Part shown: piece by piece, positions 14,251 to 29,200 of the stretch
Layout: the number at the start of each line of letters is the position of its first letter
Position numbering within the stretch: the first letter of the stretch is position 1
Made by a program: the position numbers and the translations under genes
Notes under the pieces: model-generated
Told to the model about the DNA's origin: nothing
Database searches by the model: none
The model's input: only the letters and a program-made list of their open reading frames with translations
Source of the DNA: Aphis gossypii
Lineage: Eukaryota; Arthropoda; Insecta; Hemiptera; Aphididae
NCBI RefSeq assembly: GCF_020184175.1
Contig: NC_065532.1
Span: 38,378,287-38,442,286 of the forward strand
Direction of reading: 5' to 3'
Length of the DNA: 64,000 nt

Positions 14251-17200
14251 TGTGTGTGTGTGTGTGTGTTACCTGCATTGTATAAGATACAAGACTTCTA
14301 ATGAATAAATACTTAAATAAATTCTAATTAAAATAAAAATTCTTAAACAATCTTTTTCTCTCTTCTTCATTGGATATGGATGCTTATTTATATAAAATAA
14401 TTTGTATGTCAGGAATATCAGTAAATATTTTGTTTTTAAGTTCTAGTATATCATTATAATTTATTCAAAAATAATTTGTATGTTGGACCGAAATATTATT
14501 TTGACTTTATTTATGTTTATCTTTTTGTATTTTGGTAGCGATTATGATGTGAATATTTAATTCAGTGTCTGCTCGTTTTCTTGAGATGGTATCGAGGAGA
14601 AAGGATCGGTTCTTTTATTGTTGTTGTTTAATTTCAAAATAATTCTAGCATCATTGATAGTATTGTTTTTGTTGTTTCGATTTTATTATATATATATATA
14701 TAGTGTTCTATTTAATTGTTATATAACTGCTTTATTGTTGAGATGTACTGAGTGTGTGATTTATTTTTGTTGTGATAGCGAGATGATCGGTTTTTTTTTT
14801 ACATTTGAAGCATATTAGTGAGACAACGGAGAAAAAATGCCTGTGATTTGTATCTTCTATTAATATAGAACTGGGAAGTTATATAATGGCTTATAAGCAA
14901 GATACGTATTATAAGGATAATTTGATTAATGGGATTCATACTCTAATTGTTTGACTTATTGAAAATTATTTCATTTAGAATGACGAAGCAAACGCTCGAA
15001 ATTATAATTTGTTTGTCAGAGTAAAAATATCTTTTTATTTTAATTGATTATTATCAGTACATGTATCATCAATTATTTACTATGCGACCAACAAGTTTAA
15101 TCATAAATATGAACATGCAGAATTTATCTTTGATAAAAAGTAAAAATATTTTAAACATATTTCCAAATAAATTGTAGTATGTCAATATATTAGTATATAT
15201 TTAAATAGCAGTAAGTTCTTCGTAAAATGATAATCTATCAATAGAAAATCAAAAATAAGAGTAGGTATTATCAATATTATTATATTATAATATTGTGCTA
15301 TAAATATATCTACTCTACCTACCTAGTGTATTAGTTTAATTAATTTTAAAAATTAAATCAATAATAAAAATATATTCTGTGATCAGCTGTATTATTTGTT
15401 ATTTGTTTACAACTTGAAAATATATTTAATCCATAATTATTATTCTTATAGGTATTTTTTTTTTTTATACGATGAAAGAATTTCTTTTGATTCTCTTATA
15501 CTACTATGATAGAGTTAATCAGTAGTAAATGTGTTCACAAAGTTTAGTGTCATCAATAAAGTATATTTTAAAAAAGACCTACATACAGATAATAGAATCC
15601 ACTTACCAATATAAGTTCTTTGTAGTTTGTTTACTTTGTACATTTGAAGTGCTATATAAAATGTGTCAAAATCTTGACCTTATTGCTATTCTTCCCAATC
15701 TTTAACAATTGCTTTTCAAACTTCACAAGACCCTAAAAATCTTTTCATTATATTTATTATCAAGTTACTACTATATTCCAAATAAGTACCCACTTAAATA
15801 CTTATGTGGATTATATACATTATACATATGACATAGATATATTAGATTTTAACGATAACCCTTAAATAATTAATAGTACTTCAAACGTACAATAATAATT
15901 GATCCATTAAGTTTTAATGGACCTCTAAATATTTTGAAATAATAACATATAAGCTACTTCAGATAAAATTTAAGAATATTTCAAAAATATATACTTATAT
16001 TGCAAGCTAATGCATGAGTAGTAAGTTAATATAAATATATATATATAGATATATATCAATATTATTATTGGTACAGCTTCATTAATATTAATTCTATATA
16101 AGAAAAATTAACCCTTGTATTTAACATAAGTATAACATAACCTCTAGATTAAATTATGCATTTCAATATATTTGAAAAGCAATATGATTAATATAAAGAA
16201 TAATATTAAAAAATGATCAGTTTTTAATTTATTTGTGTCAATTCAATCCTAATAATTCGATAGTAACATATAATTACTATTATTCATATTGGGCAGTGTT
16301 TCCCAACCTTTTTTTACTCAACTTCCCTTTTAAATTTTAAAAATCTCATGCCACCCCTTCCTCAATCAATTTTTTCAAAAGATGAACATTTTAGTTTTAG
16401 TAAGTTATTTAATTAAAATATATATATAATTTTAACATTTTAATACTACAATTTAGATAATTTTACATTTAAATACCTACTAATAATATGAATAATAAAA
16501 ACGTAAATGATAGATAAGTGCCCCCTTAGCGCCCCCCTCAAAAAAACGTCCCTTTCAAAATAAAAAATGCCCACAAGAAAGAGGTAGCGCTCACGTTGGG
16601 AATCGCTGATATAGGGTTTATTAAAAGACTCATTTTTTTAATTTTAGTTTAAATAGTACATGCTACTTTCTTATATTATAATTTACAAATAAATCAACTT
16701 AAGTACTTATTGAACGCTTTTGACACAACTTTTCCATTTATCTGCACTAGTGTGTAATGGAAGTACTACAATTATTATTTATTTTAAATTCATATCATAA
16801 TATAAATTTATATCATAAATAATATGTTATTAGTTAAATTATTATCACGCGGCGTTTTAGATAGGCATTTTAGGCGCACCAATGTCGGGAATCCATTTTA
16901 CGGGTATCTTAAAGATGTTTTGTGTTTTTAATAATTTGTTCAATAAACATGACTATTCACTACTAAGACTTTTACTTATCTTACTCGTCATATCCATAAT
17001 AAAAAATTGAAAATAATACAAAATACATTAGATAAATAAATACAAAAGTATCAAATTTAACTTTTAATAACTTTAAATACTTATTATTGTACAAACTACA
17101 ATCAAACATGGTTTAATAATGTTTTTAAAATTATTAGGAATTATTAATTCAAAAAAGTTTTTCATATTATTTTTAGAAGAAAGAAGATACAAAGAATAAA

Positions 17201-20200
17201 ATGTAAAAAAAAGAAACTTAGAAACTGTCAAATACCTATTTATTAACGTTTTAGGTAAAATAATATAGATACCTACATTAAATGAATGCAACAGATAACG
17301 ACATTATTTATACCAATTTAAATATGGTAAAAAAATATCTGACTTTGTATGTAAAAAAGAGTTAATAATTGACTGTATCAAACCATAAAAAACTATTAAT
17401 TGGCTAATTATTTAATATTTTTAAAAAACAATAATTATAGTTATAATACATTATATATCCTAAATAATTGACGTGAGTTATAGAAAACTATATTAATATA
17501 ATAAGTATTTATATCCATCATTTTGAATTTAACTCAAAAACATCTCAAAACACAATATTTTCATTTAATTTTAAATATTAACCGTTATTTAAAATATCCT
17601 TATAAATTTAAAAATATAAGTAAACAAAATATTAAAAATGCTTATAACTGATTTTAAAATTTATTTATAGTAAAAAAGATAAATTCTAATGCAGATAATG
17701 TTCTTACTTTAAAGTTCTATAGTAGTTAAATTTACACATATATTAAAATTCACAGAAGATTGGTTAAACTGGACAAAAATTTGCCAAATTTGTATATTTG
17801 TCATCTTGAGACAAAATGTCATGAAGTTTTGTCCAATTTGCAACAAGAATATTGTTTAAAGTTTTCTTGATCATATTTTGAATGTAAAATAATACGGATC
17901 TCTAGTGTTTTGTCTATATAGACAGGACGAAATATTTTGAAACTTTTATTAATTTTCCATTATTTTAATACTTACTTAAGCATTTGTGGTTAAATAAAAA
18001 ATAAATTATAAAAAATATTAAATTTAACATAGCATCGAGAATTTTCATGAACATTTGTAAATGTTGACATTAAAACATCTTGATAAATGTGTATTTTATT
18101 TAGTATATAATATATATATTATATATATTTGTATATACTATATATATATATATATATATTATACAAACATATAAAATACAATTATAAATTTCTCATACTA
18201 AACTCTTATGAAATCAAAATGTTATAATAGTTTTAAATATTGAATATTATCTATTTATTAATGAATCTCATGTATAAATAATAATTTATACTTTTTATTT
18301 TACTTTTCTAAACTAAATAATTGTTTAATGATTTTCATTTTTAATTATTTAGTTTAAATCGTATTAAACTAATGCGATAATTTTTTACACTCCTAATATT
18401 TTAAATAAAAGTCGATAATCTGCATATTATAATTAATAAAATAATGATTTAAATAAAATTAGGATTTAGAGATTATCGTTACCAACTCATAAATGCTTAG
18501 TAATATTTAACTTATAAATTCTATATAATATTACAAGATAATAATAGATCAAAAGAATTTCACACATTTAATCCGCTTATACTTAGTGGTGTAGATAAAT
18601 AGTTATTTATGTTCTAGTAAGTTAAAACTAATTATCTGGTCAACTTTTCATTATATTTTCTATAATGTGTCCTTTTATAAGATATGCTATATTCTAAAAT
18701 ATAACATTTTTCTCAATAAAGTTACCACTATAATAATAATATATATACCTATAATGGTAAGTTAATATACCAACTTACTTAATTGCTAAGATTTTCAAAA
18801 AAATTATTATATATAGTTACTTTTAAATTCTTATAATAATTTATAATTTATTTTATTTTAACTAGTTATCATTTGTTGTTTTAATATTTACATTTGATTC
18901 ATCAAGAGTACAAAAGTAAAATATAACATGTCCATAAAAAAAAAAAAGATCACAAAATCATAAAATGGAAGTACAACTTTTTGCAACTGATTGACTTATT
19001 TCTAATGGCTTAAAGTTCAGTTATCAATTTAATTGATTATTACTTTTTCAAAGAAAAAAGTACCATATATTTAACTACTAAGCCTGGTAATTATTTCAAC
19101 TAACTATTATAATATTTAACTGATAGATATAATTGCAAATTTTTTGTGTATTGTTATTGGTATATTATTATACTGTACTGTAATTTGTATATAAGATATT
19201 ATTGTTTGATTATTGGAACTATATGCATTAAAAATAATATTTGAAAATTAAAAAAAACTGCATTGCTATATTTTTTAGATAGAATCTTTTATTTTTGTCA
19301 CATGCAATAATAATTTTTTTCTAAATAGGAGGGGGGTTCGATAATAAACAATTTAGATTATTGTAATACACGTTACTGACACTCCCTATAGTAGCGTTCC
19401 GACGAGTAATCGTCATTCATCAATCATGCATGTTTAATGGATTATTGATAATAATCATATATCACGCACTTAAACAAAAAACATAGAAAATAATTATATC
19501 ATAATTAATTTAAAAATTAAAAATACACCGATATTTGAATTAATTTTGAAAAAAGTTTTTTTTCTTTAAATACTGTTTAAAATGTTTTAAATTTTAAGCT
19601 AAAGATATTTAGTCAAATACTATTAAAAACCGGAAAAAAAACTTTGAAATTATCTTTTAAATATTATTTTTACACGGCTATCGAACTTATTAACTCTATT
19701 TATAACTTTTTAAATTAGGTTTTACCTACTTTCACTTTTATATAAAACAAACAAAAGTATATACCTAATTTTTTTTTTAGCTAAATATTATACTAATTTC
19801 ATCAACATTTTAATCCATAAAAAAAAATATGTTATTGCTTTGATGGTTTACCAAGTGTTCGTGGTTGACAATAAAAATATAAAATATCCAGTGTTTTTTA
19901 ATAATATGAAACGTTTTTATTTATGACAAAAAATTGTAATCTAATTAAAAAAATATATTAGTATATTGATATAACGTCATATCATTTTTTTTTTTAATAT
20001 TGTGATTCTGTGCATTTTCAATTTAATTGGTTAATTTTCATGATTTATTTTATTCCAGTTTTAATCAGTTTTTAGTATTTTGAGCATATTTTTTATATTT
20101 AATATCTATCAATTCGCATAATTTAAATCAACCATCAAATATTTAATATTGTCTTAATCTTAAATTATATTTCACACCGAAAAAAAATGTAGGGGTATGT

Positions 20201-23200
20201 AAGTTATATTAAATTTTTACCTACCATTTATAAATATGAAATGAAAAATAAATTAATGTGACGGATTTAATTACATTTTTATAAATTTTTAAAGGAACAT
20301 TTTAAATATAAATATTTTTATTTTATACAATTTAAAATTTAAATTTAATAAAAATACTTCATCGTTATATTTACTGTTACAAAGTTTCACATACTTTTTT
20401 GATATTTTAAGAGTATAAAATGTAAAACTTTATAAATGGTATACTAATTGTTTCTTGTTTCTATAAAAATTCAGATTATTTCTTTTCATTTAATTCAACA
20501 AAACAAAATAAGTTAAAAAATGTCATCTAAAATATGTTAAGTGTTAATACAGTAGACGTTATGATTTATAAAACTTACAAAAATATATATTACATTATTG
20601 GGGTTTAACAAATTTAAATTATATTCAAAAATTTATTGAAATAAGCGTAAATTATACATAGGTATTATTTACTAACAAAAATAATAAAACATTCGAAGTT
20701 ATATAAAATTGATCAATATGTTTGTAATTGACATAATAGTTTTACTGATAACTAATTTTGTATTGAAATTTTTAATTTTAGGTAAAGAGAAGTATAATGC
20801 TTAAAATGGCTGATGCATGTCAGGATGATGTAGCAAATAAGCAAACAAGATTTCACGAGATGTATGTGCAACGCCATAATAATGTTAGGTAAGGTACACA
20901 TTTGTATTAAAATACATTTTTTGCATAGATAACTTCAAAATATATAAAAATATTATGATAATTTTTTTAATCGTTTGTATATTTTTATATTTTGTTTCAA
21001 AAATATACCAATATGTAAATTTGATTCTAAAATACTAATCTCAAAATATAGAAATGAAAAGTTCACTTATTATTAGAAAAATGTCAATCATTTTGAATAA
21101 ATTATAAATATTAATTTTAAACAAAATTTAAATATACTTCATAAACACTCATATTAGGGATGAATATAAAATGTATTTCAAATAATGATACACCCAACGT
21201 GTTTAATCGATATTAATTTGTTTGAAAAAATAAAGTTAATTATCCCCTGTAAATGAGTTTTTTTTTTTGATTTCATGAATTTTTATTGAATACCAAGTAA
21301 AAACCGATGTATTATACATCATATTATAATATATTAAATTATACTATTTAGATGAAAGTAAAATGATAGTGAATTTTTAATGTTTAACTTCCACATTTAC
21401 AATCCTATTTTAAAATGCCTGTGTACAACAGTTCATTATTAAAAAAATCATAATTTTATATTTAACGTGTTATTTAATTAACCTTAAAATACTAGTGAAT
21501 ACAATATAAATACTTAACTAATTGCATTATATTTTTTTGTGTTATTACCTAAAAGTTTTTATATTCGAAACTAAACAGAAAATGCTTCATAAAACACGTA
21601 CTAACATTCCTTAACATTTTTTAAAATCGCATTATATAATTTATAATTCTATGTATGTAACCATATTATTAACCATATTAACACCTATTTATTACCATCA
21701 TTATCATACCACAATTATACCACACCTTACCATTACCTACCACTTATCACTTTTTTATTACCTACTACCTATATTTTAAATTGTTTTTATGTTTAAAGCA
21801 TTTTGTATGCTGACATAGTAAATTTCACTCCATTATCCGAACAACTATCGGCGTCTGATCTTGTGAAAACTTTAAACGAACTATTCGGACGCTTCGATCA
21901 AATAGCTCAAGTAAGTAAATTTGTGTTAAAAACTTTTCTGGTATTCTTTTTTTAGCATTTTTACAGTTTATTATTAAAATTAAAGTTAATAAACAAAAAA
22001 CAAAATTTATTTTTTTTCTTTAAATTGTATTTGTTTAAAAAAAAAAAATAGACAATATAATAAATAAATCTTACAAAATTACAAAATTATTAAGTGTTAA
22101 TTTGACTATTACATTATAACTTTAATTGATAAGCATAATTGTATTGTATATTAATATGTATTTAAGATACACAATACATCAATAGATTACAGATGTATGG
22201 AAGGATAACAATATATCTTCTTTATATTCGTACATATTCAAAAATACATATACGAATATGTTCTCACACCACTTTATAGTTTACTGATTATATTATACTG
22301 CCATATTAAGAGCTGTATTCATATTTTTATATCGTTTATTACGTTTCCAGGAGTTCTCCAATAATATGCTAAATATATCCAATATATTTCCATTGTACTT
22401 CTCGAATTTGTAAACTCCATAAGCTTTCTGTTATGTTTGATCATTTTAACATCGGTATGTATGTATTTTAAGCCATCTACATCCGGAATGAAAATAAATA
22501 TAATTTTTTGTAATAAATTGGTCATAGTGAGGGGCAATTTTACACACGTATTTTTACCATTCTTTAAGTGACTCAGATCCACTTCAATGTCTTCAACATT
22601 GAAGTCCTACATAAAATATTCATTAAGTTCTGTAATTACTGTTAATCATTATTTCTAATATAAGTTATATCAGACATTGATATTTAGTTCAAAATGTCTA
22701 ACAAATATTAAGGTTTATTTATGTCTGTCAACTATATACTTTTCAAAGATTTTTTCAAATAAAATTCTTTGAGTTTAAATTTGACAAGATTGGTACATGT
22801 GATGTATATCTGTCTGTTAGAAAACAAATTATTTGGTCAATAAAAAGAACAATTTCGTAATTAAAACTTTTGAAATGAATCAAGAGTGATCTGGATATTT
22901 TTTTTTCGACATCAGTTGTTATTTACAAGTTACATTTGTTTACGAAAGTTTAAAATTTGAATAGATATTTGTCAGCAAACAATAAACTTTTCACTGAATT
23001 ATTACATGGTATTATTATATTATATTTTACAATAAAAACGTCTGTGATATAATTTTTTTAAATAATAATATGATCAGGGATCAATTATAGGCTTCCTCGC
23101 CGTGCTTATTATGTTTAAAAATTATATCGTAATTATTTAATGTGTGAAGGACTGTACATAGATTAATTTATATTTTAATAAAATATACACATTATAATTA

Positions 23201-26200
23201 TTTTACAAAACTTTTCATGACAATAGCCAAAAGAGCTTATATATTTATGTAAATTTATAGTTAATTATTTTAACTATCAATTATAATAATTGTATAATGT
23301 TTTGTTACAGAAAATAGTACTAGTCTATTCCACGTGTATTTAATATAAATCATTTTATATTATTAATTTGGTTTAATAATAAAAAAATTACCGAAGCGCG
23401 TTAGCGATGAGATAGTGGTTTTGTGCAGGGGAGGTGGCGCAGTCGTTATGGTTAGGAAAAACGCAAATCACGACACATGGTGCTCAACAAACGGCGATGA
23501 CTAGGTAACCGCAATGACAAATTCAAAATTTAAATAAATAATAATTCGACGTTTTTGATGAATTAAAGACATACGCGATTATTTTATTTCTATTATCATT
23601 AAAGGCTATTGTCAAATCGCTTGTAATATAATTATAAATGTTTTGTCTACAACAAAAAATAGGTTGACTATAAGTCGTTCGTAAGTGTTATCAGGAGTTT
23701 TAAACAAAATAGGTATATTATGTCATTATCATCACGCGACTTGATGGATGTGGAACGAGAAAGACTACTGTTTAATCGATTACCGCATTGTAATATAATA
23801 ATAATGCTTATTTTTATAAGCTATACCGCTGCTATAAAACAAATTAAAGAGCCCTATAAAAATTTTTTAGTAGGTTATTTAATATGCAACCTATGTACTT
23901 CCGTATATTAATACTGATCACGCCTGTGTCCTATATGTCTTCAATCATATACCCACTCATCGTTTATATACATGACAAATATGTATAATGATATCATAAA
24001 TACTAAATAATGTATAGATTATGTATAATGTACTTCATTACTATCTGCAACTGTTTGCTCAACTTCAAAACTCGCAAAACTATATTATTCAAATTCCCAA
24101 TGGAAACAAGTATCTAGATAATTTAACTTATAAAATATTGACATACCTAAATTAGAGCTCTACAAATCAATCATCTCACTAAATCAAAAATACGTTATGA
24201 ATCATTATTAATATAATAATTTTGGTTTTATATAAAGCAATTTGACTTTTGGAAATGTAATTACAAAACTATAAATTATAAAAAAATAAGTAGAGTTATT
24301 GACGGTAGCCATTGTGATGAGATATGCATGCAATATTATGTATCTTACAAATCTCAACATCTGTAAATAATGGTTTGTGCGTTAGAATTTTCTAGCATCG
24401 CATCATTATTTGAGGCCCGAGGCCTCCCGAAATAAGTTTTCCTTGCCAAACAAGTATACCAAGTAAGCTTTGTGAGTTGTGTGTATGACCCCGCGAGCAA
24501 TATTCTATACGAATTAGAATCGCATAATAAATTAACATTATCAAAATATAATATATATACACGGAAATTCGTAATACAAAGACGTTAAAGGCTCACACTC
24601 CTCCGGAAATATTATATTGTTTTTATAGTTACCTATTATAACACCATATTAGGTTTACTCCGAATAATGAACGAAAAAATACTTATTCATAAATGATTAA
24701 TATATGTATAATGCATCATGACTATTTAATCTTGTAACGCTGCATTTTTTTTACACACTTCTGATTTTTTTTTTTTAGAAATGTCATTAAACAACAAAAT
24801 ACTTACTTTGTAAATTCTAAAACAAAAGTATTCTTATCAAAATAAATGTTGGTTATTGTGATTAAAAAAAAATAATACCCTTATTCGATATTACTATAAA
24901 CTATTTTAGTATTGTTTAACTTTCAAACAAATTTTTGATTAAGTACGAAATTTAGGGAGTTAATCTTCTTCAAATACAATTTTAATTACAAAAAATAATC
25001 TAAAAAACAAAATATTTGGCATAATTTTCATTCGAGTTAAATTTTATATGAGCATTTAAAGTTCAAATTTTTACAACATTGCATATTCGCCGTAAAATAA
25101 TTATTTCTCCTCAAATTATTTTTAATATTTTATTGTATTATAACAGTAGGTAGATACTTAATTACATAATTTTTACCAAATTGTTTATAATATCATTTTC
25201 ATTGTATGATAACATTTTTAAAATATTTTATGTTTTTTTAAGCTCTTAATAAGCATTCGTAGATAAAAATTCTAGAAATTTAATACAAGATCCCATATTT
25301 GTTATTCTTATATCTTTATTTGTGAGAACATAAAACTTGTACGTGTATTATATTATTATGAATTTCACTATACACGTTGGCATTTTTAATTTCTTTTAAG
25401 ATATTATTATTTATTTATTCTATAAATCTATTTTTACTGTTTTACAGTATTTACGGGAAGATGGTATTAATTGTTGAGTTGCATGAGTTAATATAATATG
25501 GTATAAAAATATATTATTATAATTTATAATAATTAAATACTAATAATCTAATAAATGCAATATTTTAGGAAAAAAATTAAACAATCTATTGTAATACTAA
25601 TAATAAAATAATTGACTTTAATAGCTGTATCAAGAAACATCAATCATGAAATAAACTTAGTCTTAGAAATAAAAGCTGATAATATATAAAACTACTCCAT
25701 AGATGATAATTGATATAGAAAAACAAGGAATTTTCTGTAGAAAAATATGATTCGTCGTCATTACTCTAATTTTTCTTTAAAGTTTTAAACCTATTTCTTG
25801 AATTAACCTTTATTATTTATTGTATTATCATATAATTTACATATAACTTAACGTTATTAAGTTATATAACATTTAACCTAACAAAACGCATTCGTTTATT
25901 ACATGAAAACAAAATAAAAAAAACAACAACACATAATTAAAAAATTATAATTCGAGTCACACAGTTTGTTTTGTAAAACTTTAGATTACTTGGTATGCAT
26001 TTCAAATTATACGTTTCTAGTAATCTAATTATTTCATAAATATCGGGTGTTATACAAATTGTGTAGACACTATTGATTTATATTGTAGAATTTATTATGA
26101 AGTCAAGTTAATTTATGTATTAATTAATTTTGTTATTATATACCTGGAATATAATTATAAGTTGATACTACATAATGCAGGTGTTCTGTTAAGATCGGTT

Positions 26201-29200
26201 ATTAGTAATTAACCAAGAATCAAATTGTACGTAGCTACTATAAACTTATTCATTGTCTATAGATATTTTTATTTTAATCCTCTATGATATAATATACGTA
26301 CATAACGAAATTACAATTTAAATAAAGTTCTTTATTGTGCTTATCTGTTTCCAGACATAACTCGGAAATTTGGATACAGCATATTTGGTTGTATTAATAA
26401 TTAATGTTGCGTATTTATATGAGAACAATATTACTCAATTAAACATTCACAAGATTTTTCCACTACTTTACTTAGTGCTTATGATATATAAACTAAAAAT
26501 GTTATACTATGTTAGATTATTTGGAAAAAAACCTAAACAAAACTACTAAATAGTAATAAACATTATGTTAAACATCAATTTTCTCGATTCAAGTAGGCCA
26601 ACAAAAATGATAATTTTCATGTTTCAAAACTATTTTCTTTACCAATGAATTATGTTTAAAATTTTACGAAATATTTTTTACTAAAATGTTATGTACCATT
26701 CTGTTACCAGGATAACCAGTGCATGCGGATAAAAATTTTGGGTGACTGTTACTACTGTGTTTCTGGACTTCCCGTATCCAGACCAAATCATGCTTACAAC
26801 TGTGTCAACATGGGGTTACAGATGATAGAAGCGATCAGGTAAATAGATCGAACGATTATATGGCCATTTTCAACAGTAATATTTTATGGTAATTATTTTA
26901 TCTATGTGACATGTTATGCCTCAAGTGACATATTATCTATATTGTATAATTTACTCGAAGTCATATGACTGAATCAAATTGAACTTGTTATTATAGCAAA
27001 AACTGTAGACAAATTTTAGAATAAACTATCGTATTTAAATAATAAATATGAAAATAATAAGTTAAATGAGATTTAAACACTGTGTTTTAATAATAAAAGT
27101 GTTCTCTTTCTGAGAAAAGAATTTAATTTGATATTTTAGACGTAAACTCATTATATATATAAGATGTAGAAATAATGCAGTATAAAAAAAATTATATTAG
27201 TATATAAGTACATTATACAGTTAATGTTATTTTTTGAAATTAAGCTCTATGGAGAAAAACAACTTCTTGATTTTATTTCAATCTTTAATTAAATTAATTT
27301 TTTTTTATTGTTATATTAGCGAATATCCCCATTCGTCTATGCAATGTAATTCATCACAGTTATACGTATTGAATACATACACTTGGTTTACTTTTAATTT
27401 TTCTTTAAACAAATCAACTTAAATTGATTTATCTCTTAATTATATATATATTTGATACTTGGTACAGAATTTTTGAGTTTAAATTTAAACACATTTATAT
27501 AGATATATCTTATATTTTCTTAAAATAATATGCGTATCCTTCTCGGATGTATATTGTACTATTATATTTAGCATTTTAAAGATTAATATTGATTTTTCTT
27601 GACTTCTTTTTTAACGATTGTTTTCCTAAAGATTCGTCAGAGAAGCTGCTGGATTCAACGTAGACATGAGGATCGGTATTCACACCGGAAATGTGTTGTG
27701 CGGCGTGCTGGGTTTAAGGAAATGGCAATTCGATGTGTGGAGCGACGACGTGACATTAGCCAACCACATGGAGTCGGGCGGCGTGCCCGGGTAATATTAT
27801 TCAATCTTTTTTTATTAACCACACATTGAGTCAATATTTATCTTAGTTATTATCTTATTAGATATAATTTCCTTTGATGAAAATTTTCATCTGTTTACTG
27901 AGTAGTGTTCATGAAAAATGAATCATCACCATTTATTAACTTTAGACTATGCTTTTTTAAGGTCTCAAATAAATATCGCAAATAAATTGTTTCGTTATAC
28001 ATAATATTATTTTTCATCTGTAACTCATATAAACATTGAAGTGTTAGAAGTAGGAAAGAACCGAAAGGTACATAATTGTCATCGTCTTGGACAGTAATTA
28101 ATTTTCTACTTTATAGACAAATCGACATAAGAAAATATTATCCTTAAACCATGGCAACGCCACAAGCTTTTCAATGGTAATAATAAACAATAATAATAAT
28201 AATATAATAATAAAAAAATTAAAAAACAATAATAATATGATAATGTGTTTTCAACACTACATGTTCGTAAATACTATTGGCTATTACGCGTGACAATACA
28301 TATTATAAAATATGATCAGTTTTATTCTCATATATGAGAAGAGTTAAAATGTTCATAAGACCGATCATTTGTAAGATAGCTTCACTGATAATAATGTTAA
28401 TAATAATGATATTTTATGACTGTCGACTTCTAACTAATGGTGTATACAATTATAAAATAATAGGTATGTGCTTATCCAAGAATAAAAAATATCTACTTAT
28501 TTTTTTTTTGTTTATATTTCATTTTTGACTACTCGTGGAGACTATATTTTAACTCTATTGCTTATTAATTATTTTGAACTTTGATTTTCTAGAACTCTCT
28601 AATACTCTAAATCCCAGTACTATTAAATCCTACTTATTTTGATGCCTGATAGTAATGCGGTATGTTTAACTAAGTTTGTCAAAAACATCGTATAAGTATA
28701 CTTATCACATAATAATATATTCAATACCTTCATATTTATTAAAAAATCTTTTAGAAAAAAAAATGAGTACCTATATACTGAAAATAAATGTTTAAGTAGA
28801 TACTCGTATATAAGACTTTATATACCGAATACTCATTTTAATTACACATTTTACACATGATTCTACGATATTATATACAGGTAGATCATCAATTTTAATT
28901 AATATTTTTCTGTAAACCACAAAACATGATGATCAAAATCTAATTTAACACTTGTAATAATATTAACATGGACGCTGTCAAATCATTATAAATTGGTTTA
29001 TACTAATATTTTATTTTCATTGTAATTTGATATATTATTAAACACGCTAGATATTTTTATGATTATAGTAAAACATTGAATTATAATATATTATTTTAAA
29101 GAACATTTTAATATGAGTAGTGGGTACTGGGCACACACATTTGATTAAAAAAAATTGTTTGTATGTGCATACTACCACAATTGTATTATAACTTATCATT

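Larger units (their letters stand above)
12352..20781. other. Ac76E: Ac76E intron 3 (8.4 kb, longest)
   Basis: Contains a TG microsatellite (14196-14270), a hAT-like MITE with near-perfect target duplication (16294-16608), and a TA-rich tract (about 18102-18165). No exon is supportable. Confidence 0.6.

Noticed and set aside
17760..17960. GGACAAAAATTTG / GTTTTGTCCA pairing that might be a MITE
   Set aside because: Arms are short and no consistent ends or duplication were found.
23434..23444. TGGCGCAGTCG resembling a tRNA A box
   Set aside because: No B box or cloverleaf follows at the right distance. It may be a SINE trace but cannot be supported.
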